64,000 nucleotides of DNA, from contig NZ_LMLA01000009.1 of the NCBI RefSeq assembly GCF_001421765.1, positions 124,001 through 188,000 on the forward strand, in the 5' to 3' direction. Source of the DNA: Sphingomonas sp. Leaf32. Lineage in GTDB: Bacteria > Pseudomonadota > Alphaproteobacteria > Sphingomonadales > Sphingomonadaceae. How positions within the stretch are numbered: position 1 is the stretch's first letter; the number at the start of each line of letters is the position of its first letter. This document shows positions 18,354 through 27,858 of this stretch, piece after piece. Made by a program: the position numbers and the translations under genes. The notes beneath the pieces were generated by a model, which saw only the letters and a program-made list of their open reading frames with translations, had not been told where the DNA came from and did not search any database.

Positions 18354-20044
18354 GCCTCCGCCCCCCACGCCCGGGCCTTGGGCGTCTGGCCGATGCCGGG
18401 GTTCAGCTGGTTGCGCGGGTCGAGCTGGCGATAGAAGCCGGCCAGTTCGGGCTTTGCCGGATAGAGGTGCCCGACATTATGCTCGGCCGGATATTGCGCG
18501 CCGACCGCATCCAGCCGCTTCCACAGCACGTGTTCGAACGCCAACGGGTCGACGCCTTTCCGCACGATATAGTCGCGGTGGAACACGTGGCAGAAGAAAT
18601 GCCCGTAATAGAGCGTGTCGACGACCTGATCCGCCAGATCGTCCGGCAGCACCTCTGCCCAATCACGCGTGTTGCGCGGCAGTGCCACGTCGAGCGCGAC
18701 GATGTCCTCCACCGTGTCGGCATGGACCGCGCGGTAGCGGACCGCCGCCCCTGCCGCGACGAAGCGGTGCAGGAACGCCTTGCCCGCCTCGTCCGCCGAA
18801 CATTCGAACCAGCCGCCCGGCAGCAGCGTATCGAGCAACGCGGCGGTCGCCTCTGCGTCGCCACGCGGCATCTTGAGCAAAAGGTGATGTTCGAACCGCT
18901 GGCGGAAATCGCGCATCCGCGCCGGCAGGTGATCGCCCAGCAACGCCCCGGCCCGTTGCAGCACCCGGTCGCTCAGGTTGCGCACGAACCGTTCGGCAAT
19001 GCCGTCGACCCATGCCTTCGCCGCGAACAGGCGCGGCAACCGGTCGGTCCCCAGCCGCTCGATCGCGCGGAACGTATCGCGGCCATAACGATCGGCGATG
19101 TCGAACGCGCCGCGATGCATATACTCGCCCGCGATCGGCAGTTCGGCGAAATCGCTGAGCATCGTCCGCCGCAATGCGGTCAACCGGTCCGGGTCGTTGG
19201 TCCCGATATAGAAGGTGACCGTCGCGTCGTCGCGCGCGAAGGTATCGAGCCGTACCGCGAACACGATCAGCTTGCCGGCACTCCCCGCCGCCTCGAACAG
19301 GCAGCGCGGATCGGCGTTGAACCGCGCGGGCACGTCGCTGTCGATGTCGCGGACATGGGTAACGTAGCGATGGTCGTGCGCCGGCCGGTCCTGCGCGGGA
19401 TCGACATCGGCGGCGGTGAAATTGCCCCGGTCCAGCCTGCCGAGGATTGCCTCCGGATCATCGCCCAATTCGATGCCCAGATGGTTGACCAGCCGCAGCG
19501 TGCCGTCCGCCCCCACGCTGCCGAACAGCGCCAGTTCGGTATAGGCCGGACCCCGCCGGATCAGCGATCCCCCCGAATTGTTGCAGACCCCGCCGACCAC
19601 CGACGCGCCCAGGCACGACGACCCGATCACCGAATGCGGCTCGCGCCCCAGCGGCCTGAGTGCCGCTTCCAGCCGGTAGAGCGTCGTGCCGGGCAGGCAC
19701 ACGACCTGCTCGCCCCCGCCCAGCACATGCAGCCGGTCGAGCCGCGTCGTACTGATGACGACCAGCCCGCCGGGATAGTCGTCGCCATGCGGTGTCGACC
19801 CGCCGGTCAGCCCGGTGTTCGACGCCTGCATCAGAATGGAAACGTCGGCCGCGACGCATGCCTGCACCACCCGCCACAATTCGACCAGCGACGCCGGCCG
19901 CACCACCGCCAGCGCCGCGCCCTCGCCCGTGCGGTATCCGCGCCGGAACCGCGCGGTCCGGCGCGGATCGGTCAGCACCTGCCGCCGCCCGACCGCCGCG
20001 CGGAGTTGGGCGATAAGTTGTCCGGTTGCCGAGTTATCCGTCAT
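18350..20044 (-). CDS. dld: Quinone-dependent D-lactate dehydrogenase
   Basis: This FAD enzyme oxidises D-lactate to pyruvate and passes electrons to the quinone pool at the inner membrane. The 564-residue protein has the FAD-linked oxidase (PCMH) domain, with MQASNTGLTGGSTPHG near residue 65 and GSSCLGASVVGGVCNNSGG near residue 140. The C-terminal half, including TLYYGHFFCHVFHRDYIV, is typical of E. coli-type Dld (571 residues). The start at 20044 (MTDNSATGQ) is chosen because upstream sequence lies in a palindromic repeat. The kinase gene overlaps its stop. Confidence 0.93.
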   Translation of the reverse strand: MTDNSATGQLIAQLRAAVGRRQVLTDPRRTARFRRGYRTGEGAALAVVRPASLVELWRVVQACVAADVSILMQASNTGLTGGSTPHGDDYPGGLVVISTTRLDRLHVLGGGEQVVCLPGTTLYRLEAALRPLGREPHSVIGSSCLGASVVGGVCNNSGGSLIRRGPAYTELALFGSVGADGTLRLVNHLGIELGDDPEAILGRLDRGNFTAADVDPAQDRPAHDHRYVTHVRDIDSDVPARFNADPRCLFEAAGSAGKLIVFAVRLDTFARDDATVTFYIGTNDPDRLTALRRTMLSDFAELPIAGEYMHRGAFDIADRYGRDTFRAIERLGTDRLPRLFAAKAWVDGIAERFVRNLSDRVLQRAGALLGDHLPARMRDFRQRFEHHLLLKMPRGDAEATAALLDTLLPGGWFECSADEAGKAFLHRFVAAGAAVRYRAVHADTVEDIVALDVALPRNTRDWAEVLPDDLADQVVDTLYYGHFFCHVFHRDYIVRKGVDPLAFEHVLWKRLDAVGAQYPAEHNVGHLYPAKPELAGFYRQLDPRNQLNPGIGQTPKARAWGAEA

Positions 20045-20078
20045 TACGCCTGCCACTCCGGCCCCTACCCGCCCCACC

Positions 20079-20165
20079 GTACCTCCGCGCAGGCGGGGGT
20101 CCAGAGCCAAGCAACGCACCCTTGGCGTTCGGGACCCTGGACCCCCGCCTGCGCGGGGGTACGAC
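20079..20165. repeat. Family C palindromic repeat, copy 3
   Basis: The arms GTACCTCCGCGCAGGCGGGG (then GTCCAG) and its reverse complement ending CCTGCGCGGGGGTACGAC flank a 30-bp centre. It fills the 148-bp gap between dld and the TonB receptor stop, where it may act as a transcript end or attenuator. Confidence 0.8.
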
Positions 20166-20192
20166 ATCATCAAGGACGAATCGGCTATCCGC

Positions 20193-23108
20193 TCACCGCG
20201 TCTGCATCCGGATGCCGATGCGGAACGACCGGCCCAGCAGGTCCGAATAGGTGCTGTTCGCCGCCAGCCCGGTTTCGGGCAACAGGATCGGTTCGCGGTT
20301 GAACAGGTTGGTGACGTTCAGGAACAGCTCCGCCTTCGCACCGGTACCCATGTCGACCTTGCCGGTCAGGTTCAGGTCGAAATAGGTGGCGCCGTCGATC
20401 CTGTTGCTGTCGATCGTCGGGAATTGCGACACGATCCCCGCCGGACGCCCGACCGGGCAGTTGGTCGAACACACGATATAGTTGTTCGAATAGGTGCCCC
20501 CGGCGACCCCGCGCGCGGTGCCGGTGATGGCGAAGCTGTCGGTGTCGTAGGTCGCGTTGAAGCGATAGATCCAGCTCGGCAGGCTCGCGCCGCCCAGCTG
20601 CCCGACGATATCGACCGGCACGACGTTCGGCACGCCGGTATCGGTGATATTGTCGATATAGCGCGTCGCCAGCGCCTTCAGCGTCACATTGCCCGGCGCG
20701 CTGTCGACCACATCGGCCAACGGCACCCGGTACGTCGCATCGAAGTCCAGCCCGCGCACCGTCTGCCGCGCGAAGTTGAACGGGCTGGCGCGGAAGAAGA
20801 ATTCGCGGTCACCCAGCGGATCGGCCCCGTACGCCGCGCAGAACTCCGTCCGCCCCTCGAAGCAGCGGTTGATGATGTCCTGTGCGAAGAACTGCCCGAT
20901 CGCATCCTGCAGCTTGATGAGGAACCCGTCGGCCGAGAAGGAAAAGCCGGGAATGAAGCGCGGCTGCAACACCACGCCGACACTGGTCGAATCGGCGATC
21001 TCGGGCTTCAGGTTCAGGTTGCCGGTCGTCGTTTCGCGGAAGGTCACGCCGGTCCGCCCGGTGAACGGATCGGTCAGCGTGTTGGTGCGCGACGTGCCCG
21101 CCTGGAACAGCTCGTTGAGGTTGGGCGCGCGGATGTCGCGCGACCGGGTGACGCGGAAGCGGATGTCCTCGATCGGGGCCCAAGTCGTCCCGACCTTCCA
21201 CGTGGTGACATAGCCCGAGGTCGAATAATCGGTCGCGCGCACGGCGCCGTTGAACTCGACCCCCGACCCCAGCGGGACCACGGTTTCGAGATAGGCTTCC
21301 TTCACGTTGTAGCTGCCGAAGGTGGGCAGGAAGTTGCCGACCGACCATCCGGTCTGGAACTCGGTCGGGACGGCGCCCGACACCTCTTCCTTGCGATATT
21401 CGCCGCCCACCGCGACGCTGACGTCGCCGGCCCAGGTGGCGAACGGCACGACCGACAGGTTGATGCCCGCCACCGTCTGCTTCAGCTTCTGGTCGCGATA
21501 CGGATCGCCCAGCGCATAGTCGATCGCCCCCTGGCTGGTGACGCCGATCCCCAGCCGGTTCATCGGCACGCAGCCATTGGTCGGCGCGGTCAGGGTCGAC
21601 CGGCACACGATCGTCCCCGCCGCTACGCCCAGCGCATTGCCCGCCGGCGCGAACACCGCGTCGGTGGCGTTGGCCATGCGCGTGACGTTCATGATGTCGC
21701 GCAACTGCTCGCGGGCGTTGGTCTCGCCATATTGGCCATAGGCGCTCCACACCGCCTTGTTGCCGAACAGCTGAAAATCGCCCTCCGCGCCGATCGCATA
21801 GCGCTGCACGTCGCGCGAACTGTTGTTCTTGCGGTACGGCAGGTCGACGGCGGTGGTGCCGAGCGTAACCGACGTGATGCCCGCCAGCCGCGCCGCGCCC
21901 AGCGTATTGATGAGATACGCATTGTCGCTGCGCAGCGTCGTGGTCGTCGACAGCTGGGGTCCGGCGTTGAACAGCGTCTTCTGCCAGTTGTACGACGCTT
22001 CCCCGAACACCGTGATCCAGTCGGCCAGTTCATAGCTGACCCGCCCGAACACGCCATGCCGGTCGTCATCGGCGTCGAGACCGATGTTGCGCCCCTGATC
22101 GTTCAGCTGCCAGTCGCCGCCCTGCGTCCGGGTCGGCGCGGTGCTGCCGCCCAGATTGGGCGAATTGAAGCTGCCATAGTTGAACTGGTTCACCGACCCG
22201 CCGGCACCGAAATAGATGCCCCGCAACCGGTTGGCGACGCCGCCCGCCGAATTGAGAATGATCCCGCCCGGCGTAGCATTGGCGACCCCGATCCGGTCGA
22301 GCGTCAGGAACTGCGGCACGCCGTTGCTATTGGTGTAGGCGGGGTTGGTGACGACCACCCGCCCGCGCGCATTCCAGTCGCGATCGACCTGGAAGATGCC
22401 GTCGCGATGCGCGACCTCGCCGCTCAGCAGCACATGCCCGCGTCCGCCGGCAAAGCTGGTGCCGCCCGCCACGCTGAACGAATAGTTGAAGCCGTCGCCA
22501 TATTCGGTGATGCCGCTGTCGGCGGAAACCTTCAGCCCTTCATAGGTCTTGTCGAGCGCGAAGTTGACGACGCCCGCCACCGCGTCCGACCCGTATGCCG
22601 CCGACGCACCGCCGGTCACGATCTCGACGCTCTTCACCAGCGCCTGGGGAAAGGTGTTGATGTCTACCAGCCCGGTGACGCTCGACCCGACCGAGCGCCG
22701 CCCGTCGAGCAGCACCAGCGTGCGGATTTCGCCCAGCGCGCGCAGGTTCAGCGCGTTGATCCCGGCGAGCCCCGAACTGATCGCCAGGCGCGAATTGGCC
22801 GGGCGAAGGCTGCCCGCCACCGCCGGAATCTGGTTGACGAAATCGGCGAGGTTGTTGGTCGGCGAGCTGTTCTGGATCTCCTGCTGGGTCAGCACGGTCA
22901 GCGGCGTCGGCGACTGGAACCCGTCGCGCACCACGCGCGATCCGGTGACGAGGATTTCGCCGTCGGCCTGCGTCGCGGGATCGGCGGCCTGTTCGGTCGG
23001 CACAGGCGCATCCTGCGCGAAGACCGGCGTGGCGATGCACAAGGCGGCCAGGCTGGTCGCGCGGGCCAGTGCCGGGAGATACCGCCGGAAGGGCATGGAT
23101 GTCGTCAT
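20193..23108 (-). CDS. TonB-dependent outer-membrane receptor
   Basis: This 971-residue receptor has a signal peptide ending in TPVFAQ near residue 33. A plug domain follows (EILVTGSRVV; LNLRALGEIRTLVLLDGRR; VEIVTGGASAAYGSDAVAGVVNF), and then a long beta-barrel with the TonB_dep_Rec ending (DLNLTGKVDMG ... FLNVTNLFNREP). It should import a bulky nutrient using TonB/ExbBD energy. The substrate is not readable, but divergence from a penicillin-acylase / D-aminoacylase / dgc gene series suggests an acylated amino acid or peptide. The start at 23108 has GGGGAG about 7 bases upstream. The last residue is Arg rather than the usual aromatic. Confidence 0.93.
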   Translation of the reverse strand: MTTSMPFRRYLPALARATSLAALCIATPVFAQDAPVPTEQAADPATQADGEILVTGSRVVRDGFQSPTPLTVLTQQEIQNSSPTNNLADFVNQIPAVAGSLRPANSRLAISSGLAGINALNLRALGEIRTLVLLDGRRSVGSSVTGLVDINTFPQALVKSVEIVTGGASAAYGSDAVAGVVNFALDKTYEGLKVSADSGITEYGDGFNYSFSVAGGTSFAGGRGHVLLSGEVAHRDGIFQVDRDWNARGRVVVTNPAYTNSNGVPQFLTLDRIGVANATPGGIILNSAGGVANRLRGIYFGAGGSVNQFNYGSFNSPNLGGSTAPTRTQGGDWQLNDQGRNIGLDADDDRHGVFGRVSYELADWITVFGEASYNWQKTLFNAGPQLSTTTTLRSDNAYLINTLGAARLAGITSVTLGTTAVDLPYRKNNSSRDVQRYAIGAEGDFQLFGNKAVWSAYGQYGETNAREQLRDIMNVTRMANATDAVFAPAGNALGVAAGTIVCRSTLTAPTNGCVPMNRLGIGVTSQGAIDYALGDPYRDQKLKQTVAGINLSVVPFATWAGDVSVAVGGEYRKEEVSGAVPTEFQTGWSVGNFLPTFGSYNVKEAYLETVVPLGSGVEFNGAVRATDYSTSGYVTTWKVGTTWAPIEDIRFRVTRSRDIRAPNLNELFQAGTSRTNTLTDPFTGRTGVTFRETTTGNLNLKPEIADSTSVGVVLQPRFIPGFSFSADGFLIKLQDAIGQFFAQDIINRCFEGRTEFCAAYGADPLGDREFFFRASPFNFARQTVRGLDFDATYRVPLADVVDSAPGNVTLKALATRYIDNITDTGVPNVVPVDIVGQLGGASLPSWIYRFNATYDTDSFAITGTARGVAGGTYSNNYIVCSTNCPVGRPAGIVSQFPTIDSNRIDGATYFDLNLTGKVDMGTGAKAELFLNVTNLFNREPILLPETGLAANSTYSDLLGRSFRIGIRMQTR

Positions 23109-23564
23109 GGATTGCTCCCCTTCGCCCGTTGGTCGGGCTGCATTTGTGACCGTGTCGGTTCCTGCGGCATCGCCGAACTGGTCGTCGCCGCTGTCGCGCC
23201 GTCGCCGTTCGTGTCGAACCCGAAAGCTGCGCGGCGAGGGGGACATGCGTCAAGCGACGCGCGGCTATTATCGCTTCGCCAAGCCATAGCCGCAGATTAT
23301 GGGCGCCGGCCATAAACGCGCCCTATGGGCCGGGGCGCGGTTGTCATACCTTTTGCGGGCAGGCTGTCCGTAGAGTGCGGCAACTTCAGCCCCACCCGTT
23401 CGTGCTGAGTAGAGGCTGAGCCTGTCGAAGCCTCGTATCGAAGCACTTGGTAAGCGGTCCTTCGATACGCTGTTTCGACTACGCTCAACAGCTACTCAGG
23501 ACGAACGTGTATCTTTTCTGCGATGTCGAGCGCCGCATCGCATGACCAGCAAGGGATGCCGCCG
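23109..23564. other. 456-bp divergent gap with REP family A copy 2
   Basis: This is the promoter region shared by the divergent TonB receptor and penicillin-acylase genes. About 110 bp of it is REP family A (23397-23507). No clear -35/-10 pair or operator was identified. No small gene is credible. Confidence 0.6.
23397..23507. repeat. REP-like inverted repeat, family A, copy 2
   Basis: The left arm CGTTCGTGCTGAGTAGAGGC and the right arm ending in CAGCTACTCAGGACGAACG are reverse complements, around a core GTATCGAAGCACTTGGTAAG. Unlike the other two copies it sits in a divergent gap, so the family is not simply a terminator. Confidence 0.85.
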
Positions 23565-25913
23565 ATGATCCACCGCCGCGCCTTTCTCTCCGGGTCGGTC
23601 GCCGCGCTGGCACTCGCGCCGTTCGCGGCGGACGCTCGCGCATTCGCCCCGAGCGGCGAAACCCTCACCGCCCCGATCGAGATCATCGACGACGTCTACG
23701 GCGTGCCGCATATCCGCGCCGCGACCATCCCCGACGCCTTCTACGGACAGGGCTATGTCGTCGCGCGCGACCGGCTGTTCCAGGTCGACCTCGGCCACCG
23801 GCGGGAACTTGGCCGGCTGGCCGAAGCATTTGGCGCGGACTTCGCGAAGCACGACGCCGCCGCGCGCCTGTTCCACTATCGCGGCGACCTGAGCGCCGAA
23901 CTGCGCCGGGTGCCCGCTGACGTGCTGGCGTGCACCCGCGCCTATATCGCCGGCATCAACGCGCGCATCGACGAGGTGCTGGCCGACCCCACCCTGCTGC
24001 CGCCCGAATATGCGATCCTCGGCGTCCAGCCGATCAAATGGGCCGTCGAGGATTTCGTCCTCGCCCGCGGCGGCGCGATTGGCAATGCCGACGACGAAAT
24101 CCGCCGGGCGCAGCTCGCCGCGATCGGCCTGCTCGACCTCGACGCGATCGTCGCACCGTTGCGGCCGAACTGGCAGATGCGCGTGCCCGACGGCCTCGAC
24201 ACCGCCGCCGTCTCTCCCGCCGACCTCGGCGTGTTGCGCCAGGGCGGCCTGCCCTTCGGTCCCGACACCCCCACCCGCGATCCCGCCGAAGGACCGATGG
24301 AGCGCGCCAATGCCGGCAGCAACGCATGGACCGTCGCCGGCAGCCGTACCGCGACCGGCCGCCCGATCCTCGCCAACGATCCGCATCTGGGCATCGGCGG
24401 CTTCGGCCCGCGCCACGTCGCCCACCTGACCGCCCCCGGCCTCGACGTCATTGGCGGCGGTGCGCCGGGCCTGCCGGGCATCATGCAGGGCCATACCGAC
24501 CGCTTCGCCTTTGGCCGCACCAACTTCCATATCGACCAGCAGGACCTGTTCATCCTCGAACTCGATCCCGCCGATCCCGAACGCTACCGCCACAATGGCG
24601 GCTGGAAGCGTTTTACGAAGATCGACATCGCCATCCCGGTAAAGGACACCGCCCCCTATGTCGCGACCCTGCGCTATTCGGTGCAGGGTCCGGTCGTATC
24701 GCACGATCCGGCGAAGCGCCGCGCCAGCGTGTTGGCCTCGATCGCGATGCAGCCGGGCGGCGGCGGCGCCTTTGCCATGGTCGCGATCAACCTCGCCCGC
24801 GACTGGGCCTCGCTGCGCAAGGCGTTCCGCCTCCACCCCTCCCCCACCAATTTCCACTATGCCGATACGCAGGGCAATACCGGGTGGCAGGTGATCGGCT
24901 TCGCACCGGTGCGGAAAGCGGGCGACGGGCTGCTACCGGTGCCGGGCGACGGGCGCTACGACTGGACGGGGATGCGCGACTTCGCGTCGCTGCCCAGCGA
25001 CTACAACCCGAAGAAAGGCTGGTTCGCGTCGGCCAACCAGAACAACCTGCCCGCCGACTGGCCGCGCGACCGCATTCCCGCCTTCTCGTTCCGCGCGCCC
25101 TATCGCTACGAACGCATCGCCGACGTGCTGGCCTCCCAGCCCAAGCACAGCATCGCCGACAGCGTGGCGTTGCAGTTCGACACGGTATCCACCCCCGCCC
25201 GCCAGCTCGTCGCACTGCTGCCCGCCACCCCCTCACCCGCCGGTGACATGCTGCGTCGCTGGGACGGCCGCCTGACCGCCGATAGCGGCCCAGCCGCCTT
25301 GTTCGAAATCCTCTGGCGCGATCTGGGCAAGCGGATGCTGACCGCGATCGTGCCCGCACAGGCCAAGGCGCTGGTGACCGAGATCGACCCGTCGGTCCTG
25401 CTCGGCCTGCTCGCCCGGCCCGACGCCCGCCTGCCCGTCACCACCCGCGACGCGATGCTGCGCGACGCCCTTGCCTCGGCATGGACCAGCGCGCAATCGC
25501 TGCTCGGCCCCGACCCGACAAAGTGGCGCTGGGGCAGTCTGCATCAGGTCCGCATCGCCCATCCGCTGTCGCGCATTCCCGCCATCGCCGCCGCCTTTCC
25601 GCCGATCGAGGGCAGCGGATCGGGCGGCGATTCCTACACCGTCATGGCACGCTGGCTGGGCGACGGTCCCGGCTGGCGGGTCGGTGGCGGGGCCAGCTAT
25701 CTGCAGGTGATCGATGTCGGCGCGTGGGACAATTCGGTGTTCCTGAACCTGCCCGGCCAGTCGAACGACCCGCGCAGTCCCCATTATCGCGACCAATACG
25801 CACCGTGGATCGCCGGACAGACCCTGCCGCTGCTGTTCAGCCGAACGGCGGTGGATGGCAAGGCCGCCCGCCGTGCTACGCTGACACCCCCAGTCCGAAG
25901 GAATCGTCGATGA
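23565..25913 (+). CDS. Penicillin-acylase-family Ntn hydrolase (acylase)
   Basis: This 782-residue precursor belongs to the penicillin/cephalosporin/AHL acylase family, which hydrolyses amide bonds of acyl-amino compounds in the periplasm. It has an RR-type signal (MIHRRAFLSGSVAALALAPF). It also has the family opening segment VYGVPHIRAATIPDAFYGQGY, and the self-cleavage site AGSNAWTVAG, where Ser252 would become the N-terminal nucleophile of the beta chain. The downstream NDPHLG and HTDRFAFGRTN motifs fit. AAGGG lies 9 bases before 23565; an in-frame ATG at 23556 is less well placed. It overlaps the next gene by 4 bp, so the acylase and the D-aminoacylase look coupled. The natural substrate is unknown. 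Confidence 0.88.
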   Translation: MIHRRAFLSGSVAALALAPFAADARAFAPSGETLTAPIEIIDDVYGVPHIRAATIPDAFYGQGYVVARDRLFQVDLGHRRELGRLAEAFGADFAKHDAAARLFHYRGDLSAELRRVPADVLACTRAYIAGINARIDEVLADPTLLPPEYAILGVQPIKWAVEDFVLARGGAIGNADDEIRRAQLAAIGLLDLDAIVAPLRPNWQMRVPDGLDTAAVSPADLGVLRQGGLPFGPDTPTRDPAEGPMERANAGSNAWTVAGSRTATGRPILANDPHLGIGGFGPRHVAHLTAPGLDVIGGGAPGLPGIMQGHTDRFAFGRTNFHIDQQDLFILELDPADPERYRHNGGWKRFTKIDIAIPVKDTAPYVATLRYSVQGPVVSHDPAKRRASVLASIAMQPGGGGAFAMVAINLARDWASLRKAFRLHPSPTNFHYADTQGNTGWQVIGFAPVRKAGDGLLPVPGDGRYDWTGMRDFASLPSDYNPKKGWFASANQNNLPADWPRDRIPAFSFRAPYRYERIADVLASQPKHSIADSVALQFDTVSTPARQLVALLPATPSPAGDMLRRWDGRLTADSGPAALFEILWRDLGKRMLTAIVPAQAKALVTEIDPSVLLGLLARPDARLPVTTRDAMLRDALASAWTSAQSLLGPDPTKWRWGSLHQVRIAHPLSRIPAIAAAFPPIEGSGSGGDSYTVMARWLGDGPGWRVGGGASYLQVIDVGAWDNSVFLNLPGQSNDPRSPHYRDQYAPWIAGQTLPLLFSRTAVDGKAARRATLTPPVRRNRR

Positions 25914-27508
25914 AGCGCCTGCCCCTGATCGCCCTGCTCGCCGCCCTCGCCGGCCCGGCCGTCGCGGCAGCACCGAAGGTCGACATCGTAATCCGGGGCG
26001 GCACCGTCTATAGCGGCGCGAATGCCGAACCCATCACGGGCGATGTCGAGATCGCCGGCGACCGCATCGTCTATGTCGGTCCCACCCGCCGGACCAATGC
26101 CGCGCAGGTAATCGACGCACGCGGACAGATCGTCGCCCCCGGCTTCATCGACGCGCACACCCACCCCGACAGCTATATCCGCTCCGACGATCCCACGGCG
26201 CGGCTCAACCTGCCCTGGCTGGCGCAGGGCGTGTCGACCATCGTCATCGGCGTCGACGGATACGGCACGCCCGATGTCGCCGAAGATGCGCGCAAGCTGA
26301 TGGCCGGCGGCATCGGCACCAATGTCGCGCCCTTCGTCGGCTTCGGCGCGGTGCGCGGCCGCGTGCTGGGCCAGGACGACCGCGCCCCCACCCCGGCCGA
26401 ACTCGCCCGGGAAAAGGCGCTGGTGGCCAAGGCGATGTGCGAAGGCGCCTATGGCTTTTCGACCGGCCTGTTCTACGCCCCGCAGAGTTTCGCCAAGACC
26501 GACGAAGTGGTCGCCATCGCCCGCGAGGCGGCGATCCGCGGCGGCATGTACGACACGCATCAGCGCGACGAATCCAACTACAGCATCGGCCTTATCAACT
26601 CGACGAAAGAGGTGATCGCAATCGGGCGACAGGCGAAGATGCCGGTGCACATCGCCCACCTGAAGGCGCTGGGCGTCGATGTGCAGGGCAAGGCCCCCGA
26701 ACTGATCGCGGTGATCGACGCCGCGCGCAAGGCGGGACAGAATGTAACCGCCGACCAATATCCGTGGCTGGCATCCGGCTCCAGCGTCGATGCCTCGCTC
26801 GTGCCCCGCTGGGCGAATGACGGCGGCTATCCCCGCCTGATCCAGCGGTTCGACGATCCGGCGACACTCGCCAAGATCAAGGTTGAAATGGCCGAGAATC
26901 TGCGCCGGCGCGGCGGCAAGGGATCGCTGCTGCTGACCAGCGCCGGGATGCCGTGGACCGGCAAGACGCTGGGTCAGATGGCGGATCAATGGGGGATCGA
27001 CCCCATCGACGCCGCGATCAAGATCCTGCGCGTCGCCGATGCCAGCGGCAAGGAACCGGCGGGCGTATCGGTCGCCAGCTTCAACATGATCGACGCCGAC
27101 GCCGACCTCATCATGCAGCAGCCCTGGGTCGTGACCAGCTCCGACGGATCGAACGGCCACCCGCGCCAGTACGCGACCTTCCCGCGCAAGTACCAGACCT
27201 ATGTCCGCGAGCGGAAGGTCATCACGATGCGCGACTTCATCCACCGCTCGACCGGTGCCACCGCCGACATGTACCGCATGGACCATCGCGGCTATCTGAA
27301 GCCCGGCTATTATGCCGATGTCGTCGTGTTCGATCCCGTGAACTACGCCCCCCGCGCTACCTATGTGAACCCGCGCGTACCCAGTGTCGGGGTGAAGGCG
27401 CTGTTCGTGAACGGCAAACTGGCGCTGAAGGACGGCGCCACCACCGGCGCCGCCCCCGGCCGCGCGCTCCTGCGGCCGACGCCGGCCCGGTGTCCGGCCG
27501 CCACCTGA
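25910..27508 (+). CDS. N-acyl-D-amino-acid deacylase (D-aminoacylase), secreted
   Basis: This 532-residue amidohydrolase has a signal peptide (MKRLPLIALLAALAGPAVAA). Metal-site motifs are GFIDAHTHPDSY near residue 80, a cysteine in KAMCEGAYGFSTGLFY near residue 178 (the zinc ligand typical of D-aminoacylases), and YDTHQRDE and HIAHLKALG with metal histidines. A further DAAIKILRV ... STGATADMYR block follows. It should release free D-amino acids from N-acyl forms in the periplasm. The start at 25910 (ATGA with the acylase stop) is supported by AAGGAA about 8 bases upstream. It fits directly upstream of the D-glutamate genes. Confidence 0.9.
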   Translation: MKRLPLIALLAALAGPAVAAAPKVDIVIRGGTVYSGANAEPITGDVEIAGDRIVYVGPTRRTNAAQVIDARGQIVAPGFIDAHTHPDSYIRSDDPTARLNLPWLAQGVSTIVIGVDGYGTPDVAEDARKLMAGGIGTNVAPFVGFGAVRGRVLGQDDRAPTPAELAREKALVAKAMCEGAYGFSTGLFYAPQSFAKTDEVVAIAREAAIRGGMYDTHQRDESNYSIGLINSTKEVIAIGRQAKMPVHIAHLKALGVDVQGKAPELIAVIDAARKAGQNVTADQYPWLASGSSVDASLVPRWANDGGYPRLIQRFDDPATLAKIKVEMAENLRRRGGKGSLLLTSAGMPWTGKTLGQMADQWGIDPIDAAIKILRVADASGKEPAGVSVASFNMIDADADLIMQQPWVVTSSDGSNGHPRQYATFPRKYQTYVRERKVITMRDFIHRSTGATADMYRMDHRGYLKPGYYADVVVFDPVNYAPRATYVNPRVPSVGVKALFVNGKLALKDGATTGAAPGRALLRPTPARCPAAT

Positions 27509-27521
27509 ACCCCACCCACGC

Positions 27522-27609
27522 CGTCACCCCGGGCTTGACCCGGGGTCCCGCTTCTCCTTCTCCAACGGCCAATGAAACAGCGGGACCCCGGATCAAGTCC
27601 GGGGTGACG
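27522..27609. repeat. Family B palindromic repeat, inverted pair
   Basis: The arm GTCACCCCGGGCTTGACCCG (then GGGTCCCGCTTC) and its reverse complement (AGCGGGACCCCGGATCAAGT then CCGGGGTGACGA) flank a 24-bp centre, just after the D-aminoacylase stop. Confidence 0.8.
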
Positions 27610-27660
27610 ATGGGTTGGGGAGGGTGCCGCCAACCAAACAGGCCGGGCATAGGGATGCTG

Positions 27661-27742
27661 TCGCCCCAGCGCAGGCTGGGGCCTCCTGCGGCCAGGCGCG
27701 CGCTCCATTACCGAGAGATCCCAGCCTGCGCCGGGATGACGA
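27661..27742. repeat. Family C-like palindromic repeat, copy 4
   Basis: The arms TCGCCCCAGCGCAGGCTGGG and GATCCCAGCCTGCGCCGGGA (then TGACGA) are inverted relatives of the family C arms, with GCTGGG in place of GCGGGA. Confidence 0.65.
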
Positions 27743-27858
27743 TCGTGGCGGCAAAGCCCACCCCATAACCCGCCGCTATACCTCGCCGCGACAGCATGAT
27801 TGGGCGCAGCGCCACGCCCCGCCCTATCCCGGTGTCCCGACAGCCAGCAGGGTGCGCG

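Larger units (their letters stand above)
27509..27858. other. 350-bp gap with family B and family C repeats
   Basis: There is no gene here. It holds a family B inverted pair (27522-27609) and a family C-like pair (27661-27742). About 115 bp follow and must carry any promoter for the dgc genes; none is obvious. Confidence 0.65.
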
